A DNA stretch of 64,000 bases from Prosopocoilus inquinatus (taxonomy: Eukaryota; Arthropoda; Insecta; Coleoptera; Lucanidae), in assembly GCA_036172665.1 (NCBI GenBank), contig JAYKNF010000043.1, positions 124,001 through 188,000 of the forward strand, given 5' to 3'. Positions 39,101-52,000 of this stretch are shown in pieces; the stretch's first letter is position 1, and every line of letters starts with the position of its first letter. Under the pieces are notes generated by a model that saw only the letters and a list, made by a program, of their open reading frames with translations, had not been told where the DNA came from and searched no databases. The position numbers and the translations under genes are program-made.

Positions 39101-40020
39101 TCGGCCGCAGCAGAATCTGGAAATAGTTTTAAACGAAACAACACGCATTAGCGTTGTTCCTGTGATGTATCTAATCGATCCTTACTCATCTATCATGTTA
39201 TTTGGCGTTTCGATGGACTCCAGTAACTCTGATGTGAGATACGACGTTTTCGGACGCAGCAGAAGCTGGAAATAGTTTTAAACGAAACAACACGTATTAG
39301 CGTTGTTCCTGTGATGTATCTAATCGATCCTTACTCATCTATCATGTTATTTGACGTTTGGATGGACTCCAGTAACTCTGATGAGAGATATAAAGATTTC
39401 GGACGCAGCAGAAGCTGGAAATAGTTTTGAACGAAACAACACCTATTAGCGTTGTTCCTGTGATGTATCTAAACGATCCTTACTTATCTAACATGTTATT
39501 TGAAGTTTGGATGGACTCCAGTAAGTCTGATGTGAGATACAAAGTTTTTGGACGCAGCAAGAGCTGGAAATAGTTTTAAACGAAACAACACGTATTAGCG
39601 TTGTTCCTGTGCTGTATCTAATCGATCCTAACTCATATATCATGTTATTTGGCGTTTCGATGGACTCCAGTAGCTCTGATGTGAGATACGACGTTTTCGG
39701 ACGCAGCAGAAGCTGGAAATAGTTTTAAACGAAACAACACGCATTAGCGTTGTTCCTGTGATGTATTTAATCGATCCTTACTCATCTATCATGCTATTTG
39801 GCGTTTCGATGGACTCCAGTAACTTTGATGTGAGATACGAAGTTCTCGGACGCAGCTGAAGCTGGAAATAGTTTTAAACGAAACAACACGTATTAGCGTT
39901 GTTCCTGTGCTGTATCTAATCGATCCTTACTTATCTATCATGTTATTTGACGTTTGGATGGGCTCCAGTAACTCTAATGTGAGATACGAAATTTTCGGAC
40001 GCAGCAGAAGCTGGAAATAG
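36141..40020. repeat. Higher-order repeat C, unit 3 (26 monomers)
   Basis: This unit is 3,880 bp: 26 monomers plus the 6-bp insertion. It matches unit 4 with no difference seen across 36,093-40,157 against 39,973-44,037. Relative to unit 2 it has extra monomers around 36,900-37,330 (CTCATCTCTCATG, CAAGTTACTT, TTTTCGAACCCAGC). It also has a CTACTATG monomer with the GAGATAGG variant at about 37,850, substituted for the CTAACATG monomer of unit 2. Confidence 0.9.
38715..38726. other. 6-bp tandem insertion (TATCTG), copy 3
   Basis: Same insertion, 3,880 bp (26 monomers plus 6 bp) after the previous one. The upstream dyad reads GCGTTGTT. Confidence 0.9.
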
Positions 40021-43000
40021 TTTTAAACGAAACAACACCTATTAGCGATGTTCCTGTGATGTATCTAATCGATCCTTACTCATCTATCATGTTATTTTAC
40101 GTTTGGATGGACTCCAGTATCTCTGATGAGAGATACAAAGATTTCGGACGCAGCAGAAACTGGAAATAGTTTTGAACGAAACAACACCTATTAGCGATGT
40201 TCCTGTGATGTATCTAATCGATCCTTACTCATCTATCATGTTATTTTACGTTTGGATGGACTCCAGTAACTCTGATGTGAGATACAATGTTTTTGGACGC
40301 AGCAGAAGCTGGAAATAGTTTTGAACGAAACAACACGTATTAGCGTTGTTCCTGTGATGTATCTAATCGATCCTTACTCATCTATAATGTTATTTGGCGT
40401 TTCGATAGACTCCAGTAACTTTGATGTGAGATACGAAGTTCTCGGACGCAGCTGAAGCTGGAAATAATTTTAAATGAAACAACACGTATTAGCGTTGTTC
40501 CTGTGATGTGTCTAATCGATCCTTACTCATCTATCATGTTATTTGGCGTTTCGATAGACTCCAGTAGCTCTGATGTGAGATACGACGTTTTCGGACGCAG
40601 CAGAAGCTGGAAATAGTTTTAAACGAAACAACAAGCATTAGCGTTGTTCCTGTGCTGTATCTAATCGATCCTTACTCATCTATCATGTTATTTGGCGTTT
40701 CGATGGACTCCAGTAGCTCTGATGTGAGATACGACGTTTTCGGACGCAGCAGAAGCTGGAAATAGTTTTAAACGAAACAACACGCATTAGCGTTGTTCCT
40801 GTGATGTATCTAATCTATCCTTACTCATCTATCATGTTATTTGGCGTTTCGATGGACTCCAGTAACTTTGATGTGAGATACGAAGTTCTCGGACGCAGCT
40901 GAAGCTGGAAATAGTTTTAAATGAAACAACACGTATTAGCGTTGTTCCTGTGATGTATCTAATCGATCCTTACTCATCTCTCATGTTATTTGGCGTTTCG
41001 ATGGACTCCAGTAGCTCTGATGTGAGATACGACGTTTTCGGACGCAGCAGAAGCTGGAAATAGTTTTAAACGAAACAACACGCATTAGCGTTGTTCCTGT
41101 GATGTATCTAATCGATCCTTACTCATCTATCAAGTTACTTGGCGTTTCGATGAACTCCAGTAGCTCTGATGTGAGATACGACGTTTTCGAACCCAGCAGA
41201 AGCTGGAAATAGTTTTAAACGAAACAACACGCATTAGCGTTGTTCCTGTGATGTATCTAATCTATCCTTACTTAGCTATCATGTTATTTGACGTTTGGAT
41301 GGACTCCAGTAACCCTGATTTGAGATACGAAGTTCTCGGACGCAGCTGAAGCTAGAAATAGTTTTAAACGAAACAACACGCATTAGCGTTGTTCCTGTGA
41401 TGTATCTAATCGATCCTTACTTATCTATCATGTTATTTGACGTTTGGATGGACATAAGTAACGCTGATGTGAGATACGAAGTTCTCGGACGCAGCAGAAG
41501 CTGGAAATAGTTTTAAACGAAACAACACGTATTAGCGTTGTTCCTGTGATATATCTAATCGATCCTTACTCATCTATCATGTTATTTGACGTTTGGACGG
41601 ACTCCAGTAACTCTGATGAGAGATTCAAAGTTCTCGGACGCTGTAGAAGCTGGAAATAGTTTTGAACGAAACAACACGTATTTGCGTTGTTCCTGTGATG
41701 TATCTAAACGATTCTTACTTATCTACTATGTTATTTGACGTTTCGATGGACTCCAGTAACTATGATGTGAGATAGGAAATTTTCGGACGCAGCAGAAGCT
41801 GGAAATAGTTTTAAACGAAACAACACGCATTAGCGTTGTTCCTGTGATGTATCTAATCGATCCTTACTTATCTATCATCTTATTTGACGTTTGGATGGAC
41901 TCCAGTAACCCTGACGTGAGATACGACGTTTTCGGAGGCAGCAGCAGCTGGAAGTAGTTTTAAACGAAACAACACGTATTAGCGTTGTTCCTGTGATGTA
42001 TCTAATCGATCCTTACTCATCTATCATGTTATTTGACGTTTGGATGGACTCCAGGAACTCTGATGTGAGATACAAAGATTTCGGACGCAGCAGAAGCTGG
42101 AAATAGTTCTGAACGAAACAACACGTATTAGCGTTGTTCCTGTGATGTATCTAATCGATCCTTACTTATCTACTATGTTATTTGACGTTTCGATGGACTC
42201 CAGTAACTATGATGTGAGATAGGAAATTTTCGGACGCAGCAGAAGCTGGAAATAGTTTTAAACGAAACAACACGCATTAGCGTTGTTCCTGTGATGTATC
42301 TAATCGATCCTTACTTATCTATCATGTTATTTGACGTTTGGATGGATTCCAGTAACTCTGATGAGAGATACAAAGATTTCGGACGCAGCAGAAGCTGGAA
42401 ATAGTTTTGAACGAAACAACACCTATTAGCGTTGTTCCTGTGATGTATCTAAACGATCCTTACTTATCTAACATGTTATTTGACGTTTGGATGGACTCCA
42501 GTAACTCTGATGTAAGATACAAAGATTTCGGACGCAGCAGAAGCTGGAAATAGTTTCAAACGAAACAACACGTATTAGCGTTGTTCCTGTGATGTATCTG
42601 TATCTAAACGATCCTTACTTATCTAACATGTTATTTGACGTTTGGATGGACTCCAGTAAGTCTGATGTGAGATACAAAGTTTTTGGACGCAGCAGGAGCT
42701 GGAAATAGTTTTAAACGAAGCAACACGTATTAGCGTTGTTCCTGTGCTGTATCTAATCGATCCTTACTCATATATCATGTTATTTGGCGTTTCGATGGAC
42801 TCCAGTAGCTCTGATGTGAGATACGACGTTTTCGGACGCAGCAGAAGCTGGAAATAGTTTTAAATTAAACAACACGCATTAGCGTTGTTCCTGTGATGTA
42901 TCTAATCGATCCTTACTCATCTATCATGTTATTTGGCGTTTCGATGGACTCCAGTAGCTCTGATGTGAGATACGACGTTTTCGGCCGCAGCAGAATCTGG

Positions 43001-43900
43001 AAATAGTTTTAAACGAAACAACACGCATTAGCGTTGTTCCTGTGATGTATCTAATCGATCCTTACTCATCTATCATGTTATTTGGCGTTTCGATGGACTC
43101 CAGTAACTCTGATGTGAGATACGACGTTTTCGGACGCAGCAGAAGCTGGAAATAGTTTTAAACGAAACAACACGTATTAGCGTTGTTCCTGTGATGTATC
43201 TAATCGATCCTTACTCATCTATCATGTTATTTGACGTTTGGATGGACTCCAGTAACTCTGATGAGAGATATAAAGATTTCGGACGCAGCAGAAGCTGGAA
43301 ATAGTTTTGAACGAAACAACACCTATTAGCGTTGTTCCTGTGATGTATCTAAACGATCCTTACTTATCTAACATGTTATTTGAAGTTTGGATGGACTCCA
43401 GTAAGTCTGATGTGAGATACAAAGTTTTTGGACGCAGCAAGAGCTGGAAATAGTTTTAAACGAAACAACACGTATTAGCGTTGTTCCTGTGCTGTATCTA
43501 ATCGATCCTAACTCATATATCATGTTATTTGGCGTTTCGATGGACTCCAGTAGCTCTGATGTGAGATACGACGTTTTCGGACGCAGCAGAAGCTGGAAAT
43601 AGTTTTAAACGAAACAACACGCATTAGCGTTGTTCCTGTGATGTATTTAATCGATCCTTACTCATCTATCATGCTATTTGGCGTTTCGATGGACTCCAGT
43701 AACTTTGATGTGAGATACGAAGTTCTCGGACGCAGCTGAAGCTGGAAATAGTTTTAAACGAAACAACACGTATTAGCGTTGTTCCTGTGCTGTATCTAAT
43801 CGATCCTTACTTATCTATCATGTTATTTGACGTTTGGATGGGCTCCAGTAACTCTAATGTGAGATACGAAATTTTCGGACGCAGCAGAAGCTGGAAATAG
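40021..43900. repeat. Higher-order repeat C, unit 4 (26 monomers)
   Basis: Tandem duplicate of unit 3 at 3,880 bp. Even very rare variants are shared: GATGTATTTAATC at 39,761 and 43,641, CAGCAAGAGCTGG near 39,556 and 43,436, and CAAGTTACTT near 37,252 and 41,132. The first of these is absent from the corresponding place in unit 2 (35,881). Confidence 0.9.
42595..42606. other. 6-bp tandem insertion (TATCTG), copy 4
   Basis: Same insertion, 3,880 bp after copy 3. After this point the array register stays at +21 to the end of the window. Confidence 0.9.
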
Positions 43901-44265
43901 TTTTAAACGAAACAACACCTATTAGCGATGTTCCTGTGATGTATCTAATCGATCCTTACTCATCTATCATGTTATTTTACGTTTGGATGGACTCCAGTAT
44001 CTCTGATGAGAGATACAAAGATTTCGGACGCAGCAGAAGCTGGAAATAGTTTTGAACGAAACAACACCTATTAGCGATGTTCCTGTGATGTATCTAATCG
44101 ATCCTTACTCATCTATCATGTTATTTTACGTTTGGATGGACTCCAGTAACTCTGATGTGAGATACAATGTTTTTGGACGCAGCAGAAGCTGGAAATAGTT
44201 TTGAACGAAACAACACGTATTAGCGTTGTTCCTGTGATGTATCTAATCGATCCTTACTCATCTAT
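43901..44265. repeat. Higher-order repeat C, truncated unit 5
   Basis: Only about 2.5 monomers of a fifth unit are present before the order changes near 44,266. Up to 44,037 it follows unit 4. At 44,038 it reads CAGAAGCTGG where units 3 and 4 have CAGAAACTGG, so the 3,880-bp identity ends there. Confidence 0.75.
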
Positions 44266-46062
44266 CATGTTATTTGACGTTTGGATGGACTCCAGTAACT
44301 CTGATGAGAGATATAAAGATTTCGGACGCAGCAGAAGCTGGAAATAGTTTTGAACGAAACAACACCTATTAGCGTTGTTCCTGTGATGTATCTAAACGAT
44401 CCTTACTTATCTAACATGTTATTTGAAGTTTGGATGGACTCCAGTAAGTCTGATGTGAGATACAAAGTTTTTGGACGCAGCAGGAGCTGGAAATAGTTTT
44501 AAACGAAACAACACGTATTAGCGTTGTTCCTGTGCTGTATCTAATCGATCCTAACTCATATATCATGTTATTTGGCGTTTCGATGGACTCCAGTAGCTCT
44601 GATGTGAGATACGACGTTTTCGGACGCAGCAGAAGCTGGAAATAGTTTTGAACGAAACAACACGTATTAGCGTTGTTCCTGTGATGTGTCTAATCGATCC
44701 TTACTCATCTATCATGTTATTTGGCGTTTCGATGGACTCCAGTAACTTTGATGTGAGATACGAAGTTCTCGGACGCAGCTGAAGCTGGAAATAATTTTAA
44801 ATGAAACAACACGTATTAGCGTTGTTCCTGTGATGTGTCTAATCGATCCTTACTCATCTATCATGTTATTTGGCGTTTCGATGGACTCCAGTAACTTTGA
44901 TGTGAGATACGAAGTTCTCGGACGCAGCTGAAGCTGGAAATAGTTTTAAATGAAACAACACGTATTAGCGTTGTTCCTGTGATGTATCTAATCGATCCTT
45001 ACTCATCTATCATGTTATTTGGCGTTTCGATGGACTCCAGTAGCTCTGATGTGAGATACGACGTTTTCGGACGCAGCAGAAGCTGGAAATAGTTTTAAAC
45101 GAAACAACACGCATTAGCGTTGTTCCTGTGTAGTATCTAATCGATCCTTACTCATCTATCATGTTATTTGGCGTTTCGATGGACTTCAGTAACTCTGATG
45201 AGATATACGACGTTTTCGGACGCAGCAGCAGCTGGAAATAATTTTAAACGAAACAACACGTATTAGCGTTGTTCCTGTGATGTATCTAAACGATCCTTAC
45301 TTATCTACCATGTTATTTGATGTTTGGATGGACTCAAGTAAGTCTGATGTGAGATACAATGTTTTGGGAGGCTGCAGGAGCTGGAAATAGTTTTAAACAA
45401 AACAACATGTATTAGCGTTGTTCCTGTGCTGTATCTAATCGATTCTTACTTACCTATTATGTTATTTGACGTTTGGATGGACTCCAGTAACCCTGACGTG
45501 AGATACGAAGTTCTCGGACGCAGCAGAAGCTGGAAATAGTTTTAAACGAAACAACACGCATTAGCGTTGTTCCTGTGATGTATCTAATCGATCCTTACTC
45601 ATCTATCATGTTATTTGACGTTTCGATGGACTCCAGTAACTCTAATGTGAGATACGAAATTTTCGGACGCAGCAGAAGCTGGAAATAGTTTTAAACGAAA
45701 CACCACGTATTAGCGTTGTTCCTGTGATATATCTAATCGATCCTTACTCATCTATCATGTTATTTTACGTTTGGATGGACTCCAGTAACTCTGATGTGAG
45801 ATACAAAGTTTTTGGACGCAGCAGAAGCTGGAAATAGTTTTAAACTAAACAACACGCATTAGCGTTGTTCCTGTGATGTATCTAATCGATCCTTACTCAT
45901 CTATCATGTTATTTGGCGTTTCGATGGACTCCAGTAGCTCTGATGTGAGATACGACGTTTTCGGACGCAGCTGAAGCTAGAAATAGTTTTAAACGAAACA
46001 ACACGCATTAGCGTTGTTTGTGTGATGTATCTAATCGATCCTTACTTATCTATCATGTTATT
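44266..46062. repeat. Junction zone between repeat C and the right 13.8-kb block
   Basis: About 12 monomers of mixed origin. From about 44,250 to 44,640 it repeats 43,210-43,600 at 7 monomers (CTGATGAGAG at 43,258 and 44,301). It then has two CTTTGATG monomers in succession (about 44,745 and 44,894) and a GTGTAG monomer (45,128) like the one at 46,320. It contains the two most divergent monomers noticed in the window and ends with a GTTGTTTGTGTG variant near 46,013. Nothing other than satellite is present. Confidence 0.75.
45230..45527. repeat. Two unusually divergent monomers
   Basis: The unit at 45,230-45,378 carries CTACCATG, TTTGATGTTTGG, GACTCAAGTAAG and GGGAGGCTGCAGG. The unit at 45,379-45,527 carries AAACAAAACAACATG and GATTCTTACTTACCTATTATG. 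Both keep 149 bp. They look less homogenised than their neighbours, as expected at an edge between higher-order blocks. Confidence 0.75.
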
Positions 46063-49000
46063 TGACGTTTGGATGGACTCCAGTAACCCTGACGTGAGAT
46101 ACGAAGTTCTCGGACGCAGCAGAAGCTGGAAATCGTTTTAAACGAAACAACACGCATTAGCGTTGTTCCTGTGATGTATCTAATCGATCCTTACTCATCT
46201 ATCATGTTATCTGACGTTTGGATGGACTCCAGTAACTCTGATGAGAGATACAAAGATTTCGGACGCAGCAGAAGCTGGAAATAGTTTTGAACGAAACAAC
46301 ACGTATTAGCGTTGTTCCTGTGTAGTATCTAATCGATCCTTACTCATCTATCATGTTATTTGGCGTTTCGATGGACTTCAGTAACTCTGATGAGATATAC
46401 GACGTTTTCGGACGCAGCAGCAGCTGGAAATAATTTTAAACGAAACAACACGTATTAGCGTTGTTCCTGTGCTGTATCTAATCGATCCTTACTTATCTAT
46501 CATGTTATTTGACGTTTGGATGAACTCCAGTAACTCTAATGAGAGATACGAAATTTTCGGACGCAGCAGAAGCTGGAAATAGTTTTGAACGAAACAACAC
46601 GTATTAGCGTCGTTCCTGTGATGTATCTAAACGATCCTTACTTATCTAACATGTTATTTGACGTTTGGATGGACACCAGTATCCCTGATGTGAGATACTA
46701 AGTTCTCGGACGCAGCAGAAGCTGGAAATAATTTTAAACGAAACAACACGTATTAGCGTTGTTCCTGTGATGTATCTAATCGATCCTTACTCATCTATCA
46801 TGTTATTTGACGTTTGGACGGACTCCAGTAACTCTGATGAGAGATTCAAAGTTCTCGGACGCAGTAGAAGCTGGAAATAGTTTTAAACGAAACAACACGT
46901 ATTAGCGTTGTTCCTGTGCTGTATCTAATCGATCCTTACTCATATATCATGTTACTTGGCGTTTCGATGGACTCCAGTAGCTCTGATGTGAGATACGACG
47001 TTTTCGGACGCAGCAGAAGCTGGAAATAGTTTTAAACGAAACAACACGTATTAGCGTTGTTCCTGTGATGTATCTAATCGATCCTTACTCATCTATCATG
47101 TTATTTGACGTTTGGACGGACTCCAGTAACTCTGATGAGAGATTCAAAGTTCTCGGACGCAGCTGAAGCTGGAAATAGTTTTAAATGAAACAACACGTAT
47201 TAGCGTTGTTCCTGTGATGTATCTAATCGACCCTTACTCATCTATCATGTTATTTGGCGTTTCGATGGACTCCAGTAGCTCTGATGTGAGATACGACGTT
47301 TTCGGACGCAGCAGAAGCTGGAAATAGTTTTAAACGAAACAACACGCATTAGCGTTGTTCCTGCGATGTATCTAATCGATCCTTACTCATCTATCATGTT
47401 ATTTGACGTTTGGACGGACTCCAGTAACTCTGATGTGAGATACGACGTTTTCGGACGCAGCAGTAGCTGGAAATAGTTTTAAACGAAACAACACGCATTA
47501 GCGTTGTTCCTGTGATGTATCTAATCGATCCTTACTTATCTATCATGTTATTTGACGTTAGGATGGACTCCAGTAACCCTGACGTGAGATACGATGTTCT
47601 CGGACGCAGCAGAAGCTGGAAATAGTTTTAAACGAAACAACACGCATTAGCGTTGTTCCTGTGTAGTATCTAATCGATCCTTACTCATCTATCATGTTAT
47701 TTGGCGTTTCGATGGACTTCAGTAACTCTGATGTGATATACGACGTTTTCGGACGCAGCAGCAGCTGGAAATAATTTTAAACGAAACAACACATATTAGC
47801 GTTATTCCTGTGATGTACATAATCGATCCTTACTCATCTATCATGTTATTTGACGTTTGGACGGACTCCAGTAACTCTGATGTGAGATACAAAGTTATCG
47901 GACGCAGCAGAAGCTGGAAATAGTTTTGAACGAAACAACACGTATTAGCGTTGTTCCTGTGCTGTATCTAATCGATCCTTACTTATCTATCATGTTATTT
48001 GACGTTTGGATGAACTCCAGTAACTCTAATGAGAGATACGAAATTTTCGGACGCAGCAGAAGCTGGAAATAGTTTTGAACAAAACAACACGTATTAGCGT
48101 CGTTCCTGTGATGTATCTAAACGATCCTTACTTATCTAACATGTTATTTGACGTTTGGATGGACTCCAGTAAGTCTGATGTGAGATACAAAGTTTTTGGA
48201 CGCAGCAGGAGCTGGAAATAGTTTTAAACGAAACAACACGTATTAGCGTTGTTCCTGTGCTGTATCTAATCGATCCTTACTCATATATCATGTTATTTGG
48301 CGTTTCGATGGACTCCAGTAGCTCTGATGTGAGATACGACGTTTTCGGACGCAGCAGAAGCTGGAAATAGTTTTAAACGAAACAACACGCATTAGCGTTG
48401 TTCCTGTGATGTATCTAATCGATCCTTACTTATCTATCATGTTATTTGACGTTTGGATGGACTCCAGTAAACCTGACGTGAGATACGATGTTCTCGGACG
48501 CAGCATAAGCTGGAAATAGTTTTAAACGAAACAACACGCATTAGCGTTGTTCCTGTGATGTATCTAATCGATCCTTACTTATCTATCATGTTATTTGACG
48601 TTTGGATGGACTCCAGTAACCCTGACGTGAGATACGAAGTTCTCGGACGCAGCAGAAGCTGGAAATAGTTTTAAACGAAACAACACGTATTAGCGTTGTT
48701 CCTGTGATGTATCTAATCGATCCTTACTCATCTATCATGTTATTTGACGTTTGGATGGACTCCAGTAACTCTGATGAGAGATAAAAAGATTTCGGACGCA
48801 GCAGAAGCTGGATATAGTTTTGAACGAAACAACACCTATTAGCGTTGTTCCTGTGATGAATCTAAACGATCCTTACTTATCTAACATGTTATTTGACGTT
48901 TGGATGGACTCCAGTAAGTCTGATGTGAGATACAAAGTTTTGGGACGCAGCAGGAGCTGGAAATAGTTTTAAACGAAACAACACGTATTAGCGTTGTTCC

Positions 49001-52000
49001 TGTGCTGTATCTAATCGATCCTTACTTATCTATCATGTTATTTGACGTTTCGATGGACTCCAGTAACTCTGATGTGAGATACGAAGTTTTCGGACGCAGC
49101 AGAAGCTGGAAATAGTTTTAAACGATACAACACGTATTAGCGTTGTTCCTGTGATGTATCTAATCGATCCTTACTCATCTATCATGTTATTTGACGTTTG
49201 GACGGACTCCAGTAACTCTGATGAGATATTCAAAGTTCTCGGACGCAGTAGAAGCTGGAAATAGTTTTTAACGAAACAACACGTATTAGCGTTGTTCCTG
49301 TGATGTATCTAAACGATCCTTACTTATCTAACATGTTATTTGACGTTTGGATGGACTCCAGTAAGTCTGATGTGAGATACAAAGTTTTTGGACGCAGCAG
49401 GAGCTGGAAATAGTTTTAAACGAAACAACACGTATTAGCGTTGTTCCTGTGATGTATCTAAACGATCCTTACTCATCTATCATGTTATTTGACGTTTGGA
49501 CAGACTCCAGTAACTCTGATGTGAGATACAAAGTTCTCGGACGCAGCAGGAGCTGGAAATAGTTTTAGACGAAACAACACGTATTAGCGTTGTTCCTGTG
49601 CTGTATCTAACCGATCCTTACTCATCTATCATGTTACTTGGCGTTTCGATGGACTCCGGTAGCTCTTATGTGAGATACGACTTTTTCGGACGCAGCAGAA
49701 GCTGGAAATAGTTTTAAATGAAACAACACGCATTAGCGTTGTTCCTGTGATTTATCTAATCGATCCTTACTCATTTATCATGTTATTTGGCGTTTCGATG
49801 GACTCCAGTAACTTTGATGTGAGATACGAAGTTCTCGGACGCAGCTGAAGCTGGAAATAGTTTCAAACGAAACAACAGGTATTAGCGTTGTTCCTGTGCT
49901 GTATCTAATCGATCCTTACTTATCTATCATGTTATTTGACGTTTCGATGGACTCCAGTAACTCTGATGTGAGATACGATGTTTTCGGACGCAGCAGAAGC
50001 TGGAAATAGTTTTAAACGAAACAACACGCATTAGCGATGTTCCTGTGATGTATCTAAACGATCCTTACTCATCTATCATGTTATTTGACGTTTGGACGGA
50101 CTCCAGTAACTCTGATGTGAGATACAAAGTTCTCGGACGCAGCAGAAGCTGGAAATAATTTTGAACGAAACAACACGTATTAGCGTTGTTCCTGTGATGT
50201 ATCTAAACGATCATTACTTATCTAACATGTTATTTAACGTTTGGAAGGACTCCAGTAAGTCTGATGTGAGATACAAAGTTTTTGGACGCAGCAGGAGCTG
50301 GAAATAGTTTTAAACGAAACAACACGTATTAGCGTTGTTCCTGTGCTGTATCTAATCGATCCTTACTTATCTATCATGTTATTTGACGTTTCGATGGACT
50401 CCAGTAACTCTGATTTGAGATACGACGTTTTCGGACGCAGCAGAAGCTGGAAATAGTTTTAAACGAAACAACACGTATTAGCGTTGTTCCTGTGATGTAT
50501 CTAATCGATCCTTACTCATCTATCATGTTATTTGACGTTTGGACGGACTCCAGTAACTCTGATGTGAGATACAAAGTTATCGGACGCAGCAGAAGCTGGA
50601 AATAGTTTTGAACGAAACGACACGTATTAGCGTTGTTCCTGTGCTGTATCTAATCGATCCTTACTTATCTATCATGTTATTTGACGTTTGGATGAACTCC
50701 AGTAACTCTAATGTGAGATACGAAATTTTCGGACGCAGCAGAAGCTGGAAATAGTTTTGAACGAAACAACACGTATTATCGTCGTTCCTGTGATGTATCT
50801 AAACGATCCTTACTTATCTAACATGTTATTTGACGTTTGGATGGACTCCAGTAAGTCTGATGTGAGATACAAAGTTTTTGGACGCAGCAGGAGCTGGAAA
50901 TAGTTTTAAACGAAACAACACGTATTAGCGTTGTTCCTGTGATGTATCTAAACGATCCTTACTCATCTATCATGTTATTTGACGTTTGGACGGACTCCAG
51001 TAACTCTGATGTGAGATACAAAGTTCTCGGACGCAGCAGAAGCTGGAAATAATTTTGAACGAAACAACACCTATTAGCGTTGTTCCTGTGATGTATCTAA
51101 AGGATCCTTACTTATCTAACATGTTATTTGACGTTTGGATGGACTCCAGTAAGTCTGATGTGAGATACAAAGTTTTGGGTCGCAGCAGGAGCTGGAAATA
51201 GTTTTAAACGAAACAACACGTATTAGCGTTGTTCCTGTGCTGTATCTAATCGATCCTTACTCATCTATCATGTTACTTGGCGTTTCGATGGACTCCGGTA
51301 GCTCTTATGTGAGATACGACTTTTTCGGACGCAGCAGAAGCTGGAAATAGTTTTAAACGAAACAAGACGCATTAGCGTTGTTCCTGTGATTTATCTAATC
51401 GATCCTTACTCATTTATCATGTTATTTGGCGTTTCGATGGACTCCAGTAACTTTGATGTGAGATACGAAGTTCTCGGACGCAGCTGAAGCTGGAAATAGT
51501 TTCAAACGAAACAACAGGTATTAGCGTTGTTCCTGTGCTGTATCTAATCGATCCTTACTTATCTATCATGTTATTTGACGTTTCGATGGACTCCAGTAAC
51601 TCTGATGTGAGATACGAAGTTTTCGGACGCAGCAGAAGCTGGAAATAGTTTTAAACGAAACAACACGCATTAGCGATGTTCCTGTGATGTATCTAAACGA
51701 TCCTTACTCATCTATCATGTTATTTGACGTTTGGACGGACTCCAGTAACTCTGATGTGAGATACAAAGTTCTCGGACGCAGCAGAAGCTGGAAATAGTTT
51801 TAAACGAAACAACACGCATTAGCGTTGTTCCTGTGATGTATCTAATCGATCCTTGCTCATCTATCATGTTACTTGGCGTTTCGATGGACTCCGGTAGCTC
51901 TTATGTGAGATACGACTTTTTCGGACGCAGCAGAAGCTGGAAATAGTTTTAAACGAAACAACACGCATTAGCGTTGTTCCTGTGTAGTATCTAATCGATC

